Assembly: GCA_013115125.1 (NCBI GenBank)
Contig: JABANN010000173.1
Coordinates: 1 to 57,697 of the forward strand
Length of the DNA: 57,697 nt
Reading direction: 5' to 3'
Source of the DNA: Perkinsus olseni
Lineage: Eukaryota; Perkinsozoa; Perkinsida
Part shown: positions 21,141 to 33,093 of the stretch, one piece after another
Numbering within the stretch: position 1 is the stretch's first letter
Layout: every line of letters starts with the position of its first letter
Translations under genes and position numbers: made by a program
Notes under the pieces: generated by a model
The model's input: only the letters and a program-made list of their open reading frames with translations
Told to the model about the DNA's origin: nothing
Databases searched by the model: none

Positions 21141-23496
21141 TCAACGCGGCAGCTTCATCTTCCGCGAATCGTGATAGCTGTTTACTCTTAATGACGGCAC
21201 GGACTGTACGAGAGGTCGAAGGTGCGGAACCGAACAAAACGATTCTCCTGAAATTGATGGAGTGCGATACGCCCAATAGGAGACTATAGGACTCACCAAG
21301 GGAGAGAGAGGTGTTTCCAGGTCCTTGAAGGCTTCGGTGCCACGGACAGTACTGTTGTAGACGAAGTCCTGGCTGACAGGCTTGTCCAAGTCAGCCATGG
21401 GATGAGCAACACCAAAGATATCCCAAACCTTAGCGAGGCGTCTGAGAAGCATTGACGTCGGAAATTCAGATGAGGTTTGACTCTGACTTACAGCTGAGGC
21501 GGAGCTTGGGTACGGGTATAGTTAATGTAGGCATCCTTAGGGAAGTCCTTCATTTCGGCGATACGACGACGGAGCTCAACAAACGGGGTAGAATACGGCA
21601 CGAACTCCCTGAGAGAGAAGGCGATTCAACCAGAGGGCGATGATGAGACCAGTAGCAGTACCTCGTGGGCGGGTAGGGCCATCCCTTGCCAGGAGGAGTG
21701 ATCCAGAACTCACTAGAGATGTTGTACTCAGTGAGGAACCTCTTAGTCTCGCTAGTGAAGAGCTGTCCAAGGTCCACCTGCGCCCACTCAATGCTGGGGA
21801 TATTGGTACTGTGAATCTGATGACGAAATATGAGAAGCGAGAAACCCTGTGGGAATCTGTGTCCTTACGGTGACGTAATCTCTCTGGTAGCCAAGGAAAT
21901 CGAAGTCGTCACCAAATACGTGAGAGTTGGGCTGACCACCCTCAGTGCGGAGGTTCGAGAACATAGCCAAGGCGGGATAGTTACGGATGCCAAGATAAGG
22001 GCAAGCTGAGAAGAACGCGAATGAAAGCGTTTCATTGCACATGATGGCAATCGCCCGGAACTTACCAGCAAGGCAGCAGATGAAGATCCACGGAATACTT
22101 CCCAAAAGGCTGCGCTTGGGGTAGACCCTCTTGACGGGGATATCACTCTTAGGAGCAGGCCAGAAGGTGACGCAAAGTAGATAGACGCAGGAACACAGAC
22201 TCCACACAGCAGCAAATGCCCACAGACCGTAAGGGGGGTACCTGAAGCGCCATATGAAGAAGAATTCCCGAATACCGTCGTCAAGAGAACGGGAGTGCGA
22301 GCGGGCGATCCGAAACAAGCCTACTCGAAAGGCATCGCGCCCTCCAGCTCGGGAGCCATGAGCATCGGCCAAGCACTGACAAATGCAGCGAAGAGTCCGA
22401 GGAAGGCACCCCAACGGAGAATAGGCTTCGCGTTCAACCAGTTGACGACTGTGTTCGCAACGAGAGCGGCTTGCTCTGGCAGCACCTGATTTGAAGATGA
22501 ATAGAGCCGATAAAAATGAGCTTGACGCTTACGAAAGTGTACATGGGAGCCATGGCCATGGTGAAGGGGTAAACACTCATGGGTGACACAGTTTCGGCAA
22601 GAACACAGTGGAAGAGAGCACCCCAGAAGCACACGAACCGGAGCCAGAAGTACTTCCCTAAAAGGGGACAACGTGGAATATCGGAGCGCTGCTCATGGCA
22701 TTGAGCACTCACCCTTGGCAGCTCCGAGAATGAGAGCAATAGGAAGGCCAATCTCAATAATGACTGCGAGATGAGGCATGAAGTCCCAGGGAGCCCAGGA
22801 AGGGACCCAGAACTTGAACAAGGGGAGCCCGACGAAACCGCCGAACATGAGGATCTGAGAATAGTCATGTCCCACCTCCCTAGAGCGGTACGACGACTCA
22901 CGCAGCAGCTGTACTCGTGACTAGCCCAGCCTCCATTCATCTTATCGATACCAGTGACGAAGTAGAGAGCGATGACCATGGCACGCATAGCCCAGGTAGC
23001 TCTGTTGACCCACTCCGAGCGATCACTCTTGTACGTGAGGAATATCTACAAGGGGCACTGCTGGTCCGCGCACGGCCCTGGAGGAGGGAGCGGCAACTTA
23101 CGCATGATCCGAGAGCGATGTCAGCGAAAATGTGGTTACTGTAGTGACCAGTGACGAAGATGACGACGAAGCCAACCAAGAGAGAGGTCATCGTCACATA
23201 ACGGCATCGAGGCTTCACAAGAGCGAGGAAGTCCACGATGGCCAGAGAAACCAAAGGAATAGCGTTCTGCACAGTACGCGAACCTGAATCGCAAATACCG
23301 ATGACCGCCGATTATCAAGTTCCTGGAACTCACTCTTGAATATGAAGAAGAGCTTAACGCACTGAAGTAGCATGAGTTGCGACCAGAAGAACGTGAACAC
23401 CGTTATGGCGTCCATGGAGTTGGCAGGCGCCTCAGCGGTGGCCTTTTTCTCGCTGGCCGTTTGCTCCGCCTTTGTCGGTGTCGCCGCGCGAGACAT
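21141..23496 (-). CDS. HTTM / vitamin K-dependent gamma-carboxylase-like membrane protein
   Basis: A multi-exon polytopic protein from ATG 23496 (MSRAATPTKAEQTASEKK). Exons in order show SMDAITVFTFFWSQLMLL, LVGFVVIFVTGHYSNHIFAD, MVIALYFVTGIDKMNGGW, then WDFMPHLAVIIEIGLPIALI, FWGALFHCVLAETVSPMSVY, a helix WGAFLGLFAAFVSAWPMLM, SLLGSIPWIFICCLAGKFRA, and the diagnostic ALAMFSNLRTEGGQPNSHVF. Soluble exons follow (VDLGQLFTSETKRFLTEYN; PFVELRRRIAEMKDFPKDA). HTTM proteins (horizontally transferred transmembrane domain) are the bacterial/protist relatives of gamma-carboxylase; the MFSNLRTEGG string is typical of protist members as I remember them. Carboxylase activity cannot be inferred. The C-terminal end (stop at 21141 or nearby) depends on the last splice. 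Confidence 0.7.
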
Positions 23497-23590
23497 TCTT
23501 AAACTCAACTGAGAACCCGGCACTGGCGGTCGTCGGCGAACTTATTATCAAGCTCCGAGAAGAATATTCACTGGGAGTGCACCACAATTT

Positions 23591-24078
23591 CTACCTCATC
23601 CACTGTCCGCGATGCGTTACGGACTGTGTGGCAGCTGTCCCGCCCCTCGACGGCCATTCATAGCGGCCCCCGCACGGTTTAGCTCGACACAACAATGTCC
23701 TGCTCGAATCACAGAAAATTGCGCCACTTGCCGGGTTGCTCAATTCGGTTCTCCTATCAAGTCCAAGGCTGATCAAATTAATGAGCAACGTCAGTGTACC
23801 TCGTTGGCCGATAGCCAAGGATATGTCAACAGACCGCATGAGGGTCAAGGCAGCCAATTCGACACCACCCGAAGGCCGGGGAGAAACGCGTTGAAGAGGG
23901 CACAACTCGTATCGGGTAAATCATGCGAGACGAATGAGCCGCTAATAATGAGGAGCAATAGCGTGGCCCACCCCCGACGCTCAGTATACTGGAGAGAGCG
24001 GTGGTGACTGCGATCGCTGGGATGCCTTGCTCGTCTCAAGGGTACGGACCCGCTGCCCGCTTCAACGAAACGCACATG
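23591..24078 (-). CDS. Possible small membrane protein (uncertain)
   Basis: Two overlapping minus frames look partly coding. The first starts MRFVEAGSGSVPL at about 24077 and includes a hydrophobic run GWATLLLLIISGSFVSHDL; the second contains GTLTLLINLISLGLDRRTEL and continues to about 23591. Candidate introns between them do not keep phase in my reading, so the model is not proven. The block lies between the EMC5 stop (24106) and the HTTM gene start (23496), all on minus. No family recognised. Confidence 0.25.
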
Positions 24079-24105
24079 CGACGGAAGCGAAACAGTTTTA
24101 TCAAG

Positions 24106-24823
24106 TTAGGCTTTCGGGGGTTGGCATATCCTTCCGCTATCCATCGACTTTTTCACCGCATCCTGCAGCAGCTGACGAGCTGCCGAGTCCTTCTTGTAGA
24201 GTATGAACGATGGTCGTGCATTGAGTGAGTCCCACGACCTGTACAACAACAGCTCAAACACGACGTAACGAAGACGTCTATCTACATATGAGTCTTCTGA
24301 TCAGACAGTCTGATAGGCTTGAAATCTCCTATCACCGCGACGAAGGCCACTGCCGCCCCGATGATGCTCTCCAGAGCCACCTGAGCCAAGCGAGGCGATT
24401 CCAAACGAAGCGATCCAAAAGGAGCCTACTGTCACTACGAACGCTGTTCCCATCGTATCTTCCTCAACCTCGGATGCAGGCATTTCCTAAAGATAACAAT
24501 CAATTTGACCAACGAGGAACCCCGAGCATTTCTGAACCACGGGAGCCATTCAAAGAGGTTGGGGACGTAAGTCTATGCAACCATACCGAGCGCGATACCC
24601 AGAGGAGCATAGAATAACGTTCATACATGACCAATGACACGAAATTGAAATGACGCCCAATGACATTGAATGGCACGAATTCAATGACAGACTATAGTCT
24701 GCGAATCATTACCGTATTCAACTCCGCTACGGCTGTATGCTCCACTTGGGCATTCATCCGATAGGCAGCATGGAATAGCATAGCCATGCCGAGGAGTAGG
24801 AGGGACCGATCCAGCACACGCAT
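24106..24823 (-). CDS. EMC5: ER membrane complex subunit 5 (EMC5/MMGT-like)
   Basis: EMC5 is a small two-helix core subunit of the ER membrane protein insertase. From ATG 24823: MRVLDRSLLLLGMAMLFHAA, then YRMNAQVEHTAVAEL, matching the first helix and the loop (FHAAYSA.QHR). A middle exon contributes PASEVEEDTMGT, and after a short intron comes VALESIIGAAVAFVAVIG, then DFKPIRLSDQ, matching the second helix and the G(E/D)FK motif. The last exon reads SWDSLNARPSFILYKKDSAA, corresponding to the family's (T)-D-x-L-x-x-R-P-S-F end, then a basic tail and TAA at 24106-24108. Exon borders around 24480-24740 are approximate. Assignment rests on helix order and the terminal motif. Confidence 0.68.
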
Positions 24824-25393
24824 AGGATGTAATGGGAAGATGTGAAACAAACTGCCCGAACAGGGGTATCTCAACCGGACAGAACGCGGGCCAGTTGCAA
24901 GCAACAGCAAAGCACACCGCCTCCCAAAAGACAAGGCATCGGTTAATACGAAAAAAGATTCGAGGGGGTCCCCGAACAGGGAGAACTAATTGTCGATATC
25001 CTGGCTACTTAGCCAATACCGATAGGACCACTCGAATACCTCCGATGACCCCTCGGTCAAACTGAGAACAGGTCACAAATTAAGTAAGAATACTTACTTT
25101 GCTCTCGCGATCAAAGACAAAGGTAACAATCCACTAATGAATGAGATACTCGCTAAGGTTCATTTGCAACGCAGGTTCGCCCAACGATGGAAGGCAAGTT
25201 GCGCCATACCAAATTCCTCGGCAATGTGACACTCACGCCCACTGTCTTCCCACTCTGGCGGTCCGCTACTGCTATAACATTAGAATCACAAGCCCTACTA
25301 CGAACGGATCATCCCTACCAAAATATGACGTTACAGAGCTAGCCGCGATGCGAGATTCATCGCATCGCCTTGCGCGCAGATCGCCGTCAAAGG
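24824..25393. other. Intergenic region
   Basis: About 570 bases between EMC5 and the methyltransferase gene, both on minus. Nothing recognised. Confidence 0.4.
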
Positions 25394-26887
25394 CTAGATG
25401 TGCCCGAATACTACCAAGTCGGCTGTCGTCCCATAAAACGTCCGGTAGGCACTTGCGATGTCCTCGCCATGGACCGATACATGCCGATCAAAGTTCTTCT
25501 CAAAAATGGCGAACCGCGACTTGGTGAACACCTTCCAATCTAAGAACAGAATCGAAGCTGTCGATAAGCCCAGTTCGACGCCATGCAGGGTCACGGAACG
25601 CGGAGAAAGAGCAAGCCACCCAGGATCGCCGCGACAACTCACCACGCGTTGTTCGATCGCAGTCCAATAGCTTGATACTGTCTTTTCCAAAAACTGACTC
25701 TAGTTCAGCACGGTACTCCTCGACCGTGCACAAAGCCGGGCACGCCACTACGTCGCGAAGAGCCTCACGATCTAAAACGGCGACGTGGGAAATATCAGCT
25801 ACTGAAGATAGTACGGCTGCATCAGAGGTAGCAGAATCAGAAGCGTCTGCATCTTCATATGCACCGCGACGTGCATTGCGACCCACCTGCTTCCCGTACT
25901 CCATTCCGATGGAGTAGGACGAGATCTTCAAAATACAAGTCGCAGCTCTGCCGAGGAGGGGCCTACATTCAAGCGAATCAAGGCATCGTAGTTCCTGACG
26001 AGGGGTGCCTACGGGTTGCAGCAGCTCTTTCACTTTGTCGAGGAGTGTCCTCTTGCTGTCCATATGACACTGAAAAAGAGATCTGTAAGAACGCAGGCAA
26101 CTAACAATGCATCTGTGTATATTACAAAACAAAGGAGGCTAACACCGTAGTCGAATGGCCCCCCTAGGGTAGCCTGGGTTGTGTTGAAGATGTCCGCAGC
26201 GATGTATTTCGTTGAACTCCCTTCGCGATAGCCTGAACGCGGAGTCGCGTGGTTATTCTCGGATAGACGACACAGAAATGTAATGCGATCCGTATAATCA
26301 TGCCCGCGAGGAGAACCACCACCAATTGCAATCAAGCCGATCAGGTCGGCGACCGGAGAAATAGTGCTGCGGTGTCGGATAGCTTTTGACTGTGAGACAG
26401 TCGGGTGGGAGCGCCGTTAAGGGCGCGACAAGTGGCCGTACTCCCCTATTACTGGCACATTCCTTTCTGTCAATCTGCTCGGCGAGGTTGGCGAAACTCT
26501 CGGAGATGTCCACACTGATGCCTTTCAAGTATGGCAGGTTACTCGCCATGTGCCTTACAGTACTGCCCAGCCCACCGCCGATATCGAGCACCTATATAAA
26601 GAGAGCTAGATAATCGACACTTTCTAAATAGGACACATCACAAACCGAAACGAGAGAAATTGCCGAATTGGAGATGTGACTAACAAGAGAAACACTCACT
26701 CAGCCAACCCCGACGTTACTTTGATCGGGTGCCCTCGAGATGGCTGCATATGCAATGCTTCAATAGCATCTCGAACTGCCGTGTGGCCCAAATAGTGCTG
26801 GCTAGTTAGGCCCTCCTCATCCGCGCTGCTGATCTGAATACAGACAAGATGCACTGTGGGACCCAGATACAATGCCAGGAAGGTCAT
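25394..26887 (-). CDS. SAM-dependent methyltransferase (sarcosine/dimethylglycine-type)
   Basis: Class I Rossmann methyltransferase. The first exon contains DEEGLTSQHYLGHTAVRDAI; a phase-0 splice (donor after HPIK) leads to VLDIGGGLGSTVRHMASN, the SAM-binding motif I (V-L-D-I-G-G-G-L-G), then KGISVDISESFANLAEQI, with the acidic motif II residue (D in VDIS). Around 26130-26180, GGPFDYGVSLLCFVIYTD is motif IV-like. Further exons carry SKRTLLDKVKELLQP and CTVEEYRAELESVFGKDSI. The last exon gives FAIFEKNFDRHVSVHGEDIA, then SAYRTFYGTTADLV and TAG at 25394, matching the C-terminal helix pair of glycine/sarcosine N-methyltransferase-type enzymes. The substrate is not certain. A long open frame at 25500-26132 is only partly used. 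Confidence 0.65.
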
Positions 26888-28817
26888 TCATTATCTTCAG
26901 AGATTTCCCAACGAGTCCCTGCAGCTCTATAACCACTCGACATTATCGAGAAATATGACTCTCCAAAAGTACGGGACACGACATTAGTTTCTTCACGGTC
27001 TCAATCGCATTCTTTGCGATCTTCAATCAAGTTGGTGGTCACGGAATCCGGTTCATAAACACAGACCGTGCTGCACGGTGGCCGAGGTTGGCGAAGCTGG
27101 TACCAGCCTAAACAAGCGGCTCAGCGTATCGTCCCCTTTTATAGCTAACAGACTTCCATGATCTCCTTGAGAGCCGACTCCCTCGTTCTTTTCGTAATCC
27201 ACCACCAATAAAGTTTTTAATCCTCGATGTTCTACACGGTTGGTTGGTATTATACGACTTAGATATAGCATACTCAGGCTTATTCACTACATTCGTTCAA
27301 ACCTCACGAATCCTAATGCATTCCACTCTACAGCTGGACCATGTTGAGCATAGCAGAGCTATTGCAGTCCTTTGGCGAACTTCTGCATACTACATACAAC
27401 TCGCGTACCCGCAGCTATACTTCTCAGATGCGGATCAGATGCGGAAAATCAAGTTCTTCAACCCGGAGCTATCATGCTCGAATCCTTGGTCATGATCAAG
27501 CTACATCCCCTTTTGCGCAAATAAAAGCTGCGCTGGGTCGGGACGCTGCTGTGTCAGCGGTTACCTTCGGGGTTGAGATAGGTTACCAGGGCGGCTCTGG
27601 TACTTAACTCAAACTCTCGACCATCGAACCCTGCCCTCAGCTTAAGCTCAACGTCTTCAAGGATCGCAGTAGTGAAAACCTGTTGCATCCTGTAAGTTAT
27701 AGAGCTCACTGTTACAGGTCTCGACCTCACCCGAGAGCGCCAGAGATGTGAGAGCGATTATGGTAGACAACCCATAGCTATTAATAATCTACTGGACGCT
27801 AAGGCCTCTGACAGACCTGCCCAGATCGCTGGCCGCTCATTGAGCGCCGCTCAATCTGTCAGGCGGCACGGAGGTACTTTTTCCACTCAGCGATACAAGG
27901 CAGCTATGCAACGATGTGGCTGACAGCCACTGGCTGCAGTTTGCAGCGAGCAGATGCACAGCTCGGCCCGAATCTGCCGGTCGCCGGAAGAGGGGCGGGA
28001 GTTCGGCAGCCCGGGACCGGCTATCGACAAACATTAACATGGCAAACCAGTAATATGCTTCAAAGAACGCGCGACTACAGGTTCATAAAGCTACAGATGT
28101 CTGCAGATGTATTCGAACGCAAATGAGAAGATACATCCAATACGCAAGACTTGCTTTGCAACTTGCAAAGCAAGTTAAACTAAAGGTGGGACAAGAGCGA
28201 GCTAGGAATGCTCACAAACATGACACACTAAAAACCCACAAGCATTCACTAACTCCAACTCGGAAACGAACCGTTACTACTTCATCGGGTTTCGCTAGCT
28301 CGAGTAGCTTCACCTCCTCCTCGGCCCATCGAGTTCGGTACCAATACCTACAGGGCATCATCAGGCAATTGGAAAACCTTTTATAAGGAGGCTACATGTT
28401 GTGTAGCAGAGCCTTCCGCCGCTCCCCATCTGACTCCATCGCTTGACCTCTACTGGTGGTAGCTGTTTCGACGGGGCCGATTGCCATGGCGGACTCTCGA
28501 GTTCCTGCAGCACCGAGTCGTGTTGTAAGTATTGCGTACGATTTCTTCGAACCATGGTGATCCAAATTCGACCGATTCCCCCGTCACATGAGAACTTGAA
28601 CACAAGAGCTTCCCTGAGACCCAAACTGTGTCAGCAGCAGTACTATATAGCGGCTCGCAAAACCACGCGTTCACTGGTGTTAAAGGCGACAGCACAAACA
28701 ACAGCCAACCCACTGGCACTAGCTGCAACCACCACCAGCAATTTTGCAAAAAAAATGAAAAGCTTCCACTCAAACCACGATCTCGTGATCGACCGAACTT
28801 GATAAGGAGGGAATGCC
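26888..28817. other. Long gene-poor interval
   Basis: About 1.9 kb with only short frames on both strands (for example plus 27341-27607, 28443-28802; minus 28643-28831) that show no motif. It contains a perfect 13-bp palindrome at 28149-28175 and a 7-bp hairpin ATTGAGC/GCTCAAT near 27839. It may include long 3' UTR of RAMP4 or an undetected intron-rich gene. Confidence 0.35.
28149..28175. repeat. Perfect inverted repeat, 13-bp arms
   Basis: ACTTGCTTTGCAA and TTGCAAAGCAAGT flank a single C. It can form a cruciform or, as RNA, a hairpin with a very tight loop. No gene is recognised around it. Confidence 0.85.
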
Positions 28818-29225
<408 letters not shown>

Positions 29226-29404
29226 TTACTTTTCGTGGGACTCCACGAGTAAACTAGAGAACAGGAATCGTAAATGGCGATGATTCGCACTGTCACTGCC
29301 TACGCTATGAAAGTCAATTTTACGCCGTGCGACCATTAGTTGGAGATCAACAGAAACCGGATGCCATTGTAGCCATCTCTTCGTTCTCCCTTGTCAGTTA
29401 CCAC

Positions 29405-32400
29405 TTAAAACTCGCAGCGACCGGGGTACCTGCAAAGCCCCCGATCAAATCGAAGCAGAGCTTCTCAGTCGTCTTACCTGGGGTACGGGATGACATCCCT
29501 GATGTTCTCAACACCGGTCATCATCATGATAAGACGCTCAAAGCCGATACCGAAGCCAGCATGAGGGACGCTTCCGAAGCGCCTAACGAAAAAGCCGTTG
29601 GTCATCAGCCAAAAGGCTAGCACACAATGCATGGAGGACACCCGTACGCACCTGAGATCGCGGTACCACCAGTAGTCCTCGATGTCCATGTTGAGGTCTG
29701 CGAGCTTCTTATCCAACACGTCAAGGCGCTCCTCACGGACAGAGCCTCCGCACACCTATCAAACCACGTGAGTCCGAGTAAAAGAACTGTGCCTGCCTCA
29801 CCTCGCCAACAAGAGGAGCAAGGATATCCATGGCAGCCACGGTCTGCTTGTCCGGATCCTCATCAGCGTTGGCCCGCATGTAGAAGGCCTTGATGGCAGC
29901 GGGGTAGTTGTACACAATGACTGGCTTCTTGTAGATCTTCTCTGTGAGATACCTGAATCACCCGTCTTTCACGGCTCTAAGCATGGACCCTCATCGACGC
30001 ACCTCTCGTGCTCAGAATCTAGATCGAAGCCCCAGTAGATGTTGGTGTTCTCGAACTTGGCCTGAACGAGATGACATTTCACTCGGTTAGCGATAATCTT
30101 AGCGAGCTCACCTTGCCGCTCTTCTGAGCCTTGAGGAGCTTCTCGATGGCCTCAGTGTAGCTGACTCTGGCGAAGGGCTCGGCGATCAAGTTCTCGAGAC
30201 GCTTGATGAGGCCTTTCTCGATGAACTTATCGAAGAAGGCGATGTCCTCTCGGCAGTGAGCTGATCGAAGGGGAAGACAATGCAATAGAGTTGAAAACGA
30301 CAAGATGGCTTCACGAGATGACGCACTATGGACCCTGTGAAGTAGCTCAGCGCGCAGGTGACCTTTTGTACAGGCTTCTGTACGACTCGTGGATTCCAAA
30401 AGGCAAATTGGTCAGTTCCCTCCATTACCTAGGACATGGCGGGCGCAATGCTGGATGAACTCCTCCGCACACTTCATGTTGTCATGAATATCAGCGAAGC
30501 AGAGCTCAGGCTCGATCATCCAGAACTCAGCCAAATGACGCGAGGTATGCGAGTTCTCGGCACGGAAGCAAGGGCCGAATGTGTACACATCAGACAAGGC
30601 GCAAGCGTAGTTCTCAACGTTCAACTGGCCAGAGACAGTAAGGTAAGTGGGACGACCAAAGAAGTCTTGCTTGTAGCTGAGAAAAGGTAGAATGAAACTC
30701 CAGAATAATATAAAACATGCGCCGCTCACTCGAAACGACCGGTCTCGGGGTCGAGCTTAACATCCTGATGAGCACCCTCGCCCTTCTGTAGCAACGAAGT
30801 GACCTGAGCGAATTCAACTAATCAGCTTCTTTCACATCTCCCGTGACCCACCTGGAACATCTCTCCTGCGCCCTCGCAATCAGCGCTGGTGATAAGGGGA
30901 GTATGAACGTACTTGAAGTCGCGGCTCATGAAGAAGGAATGAACGGCACCGCTCAAGGATGATCTGCAACGGCGCGATGCTCCACACTACGAGCTCCCAC
31001 CCGGGGATCTTTCCTACCGCACACGTGCGACAGCACCGATGAGGTTAGTTCTGGGTCGAAGATGTGCAATCTCGCGGAGGAACTCCCTGCTGTGCTGCTT
31101 CTTAGCAAGAGGATAGGCTGCGGATTCCACACCGCCGATAACCTGACAACAAGAGTTTAGTAAATTCAGAAATGACTCGTCTCAACCGAAGCGGCATACG
31201 AGGGAGCATCCTCGGCCCACTGGGTTACCTTGATCTTGCCGCTCTCACGGACGCTGACCTCTACGGCCTGTCCCTTGGCAGGGCTGGCCACCAGAGTGCC
31301 GATAGCCTGTACAGAGGCACCGGTGGCGATCTGTCCAATAGCACCTAAGCAAAGTTATGTCGGAAGATACCGGAGCGACGCAAGAGTAGAGACGGCCTAC
31401 CCTCGAAATCCGGGCAACTGCTGTCCAAGACAAGCTGCAATCCCTGCAAGCAAGAGCCATCAGAGATCTCCACGAAGGCAAAGCCACTTCCTTGGCTTCG
31501 CTTGGTTCTGACCCAGCCGCAAACGCTGACCTGACCGACAGCGACAGGTAAGTGAAGGCAGCGTTTGTCGTGTTACTATTACACTCTTGCCAATGAGGCC
31601 AGCACCACCATCAGACCTCAGAAGGATGTCCTTCACACGAGTACGACCTGACCCACCAGAATCCTCGCCCACAGCGTCAAGCCAGAGACGTTTGCTTACC
31701 TCCAACACAGCTGGAATAAGGATGGACCGGAGGCTCGCTTCCCTCAGGAACGGGGCTCACAGTGTTGGTAGGGACGTCCTCGGGAGCCGGCATCGAGAGC
31801 TAAGACGACAAGATAATTACCCACCAACCGCAACAGCTGCCTACCTCCTTATGACTGACCTTCGCGTTCTGTCGGTCAGCGGCACGCTTCTTCGACTGCT
31901 GCTGCTTCTGCTCCGGCTTCTTGGCCTCTTCCTTCGGCGCCTAAGCGTTACAATAGAACTGATATCAGGGGAATAATATCTATGACGTGCCTCTCCTTCA
32001 AAGGCCGCCAAGCAAACGACTCACAGCGGCCCAAATGTTCACAGACACACGCCAACAACCGAAATTCGAAACCCTAGTGGAACTAGTGCATCTCGTCGAG
32101 CTCCAGGGGAAGCACAATACAATTCCATGTTCACTCTGTGACGAACGACGGAATAATCCTCTCACCTCAGAATCCGTGGACTCAACCTCTCCCTTGCCGG
32201 GCACGAAAGGGGTGACCTCCGGAACAGGGAACTTAGAGGCGTAGCGAGAAAGCACATCAGCCACGGCGGGGTTGGCGAGGCACGTCCGGATGTACCGGAG
32301 GACGTTGGGGTAATCCTTCCTGAAAGACTCACAGTTCAACAACGTGATGAGCTAGACGCGCTCGAAGCGAAACCGAATTGAAGTCATGCGGTAGAGTTTC

Positions 32401-32963
32401 ACAATTCTTCTGAGAGATGGTGACGCTGGTGATGGGCAACGGATCACCAGTCCACAAGACCCAGCACTTACAGGTCGGCCTCAGAAGTCAAGCCAGCCAC
32501 CAACGAGGTGACCACAGAAGCATCAGCAATACTGAGGTAGTCTCCCGAGAGGAAGGTGTGGGTCTTCAAATGCTCCTCTAGCATAGCAAGACCGCTCTCA
32601 ACAGGACTCAGCTCGAGCTCGGCAAAGTCCAGCCACGAGTCTATCGACGCGGCCTGGCCGAGGGACTTCTGGTCGGGGACGCTGTTGTCCGCATGTAATC
32701 GGCTAATGTAGCGCAAAACAGGACCAGTGTACCGGGCAGTGGGCGCGGTAGCAGTGCTGGGGTTGAAGAGTTCCAAAACCTGAGAATTAAAACGTCCCCT
32801 GCATAGCCATACCACTCCTCCGTCGCATCGTACGAGCTATACCCACCTTGGCACTCCCCGAGTTCTCGCAGGTAAGAGGCGTGTTAGCAAGCTTGGCTGC
32901 GATCTGAACCTTGAGAGTGGGGACCTCTAGGGTCTTCGACGTGATCAGACGAAGACTGGTCAT
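29405..32963 (-). CDS. NARS1: Asparaginyl-tRNA synthetase with N-terminal GST-like domain
   Basis: Class IIb enzyme charging tRNA-Asn. From ATG 32963 ([19 protein letters not shown]) exons 1-4 form a glutathione-S-transferase-like region: [20 protein letters not shown], then [20 protein letters not shown], the GST C-terminal signature. A Lys/Glu/Gln linker ([19 protein letters not shown]) follows. The anticodon-binding OB fold reads [20 protein letters not shown]. The catalytic part shows [20 protein letters not shown], then [20 protein letters not shown] (motif 2) and [20 protein letters not shown] (motif 3). The final splice gives [12 protein letters not shown] and TAA at 29405-29407. Roughly a dozen introns, mostly 40-70 nt. 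The GST-like extension probably mediates protein contacts, as in other eukaryotic synthetases (inference). Confidence 0.92.
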
Positions 32964-33093
32964 GTGAATAGGAGACGAAGTGAAGGGAAATAAAAGCTTG
33001 AAATTGATTCTAGCGGAGCGAAACAGAGCCCAAGGCATAACAGAGGCTACTGAGAAACAACAATAAAAGCATCTTTGGTACAACGAATTCTCT

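Noticed and set aside
25500-26132. 210-residue minus open frame taken as one exon
   Set aside because: The methyltransferase C-terminus (FEKNFDRHVSVHGEDIA) lies in another frame at 25394-25500, so the long frame is read only in part and then spliced.
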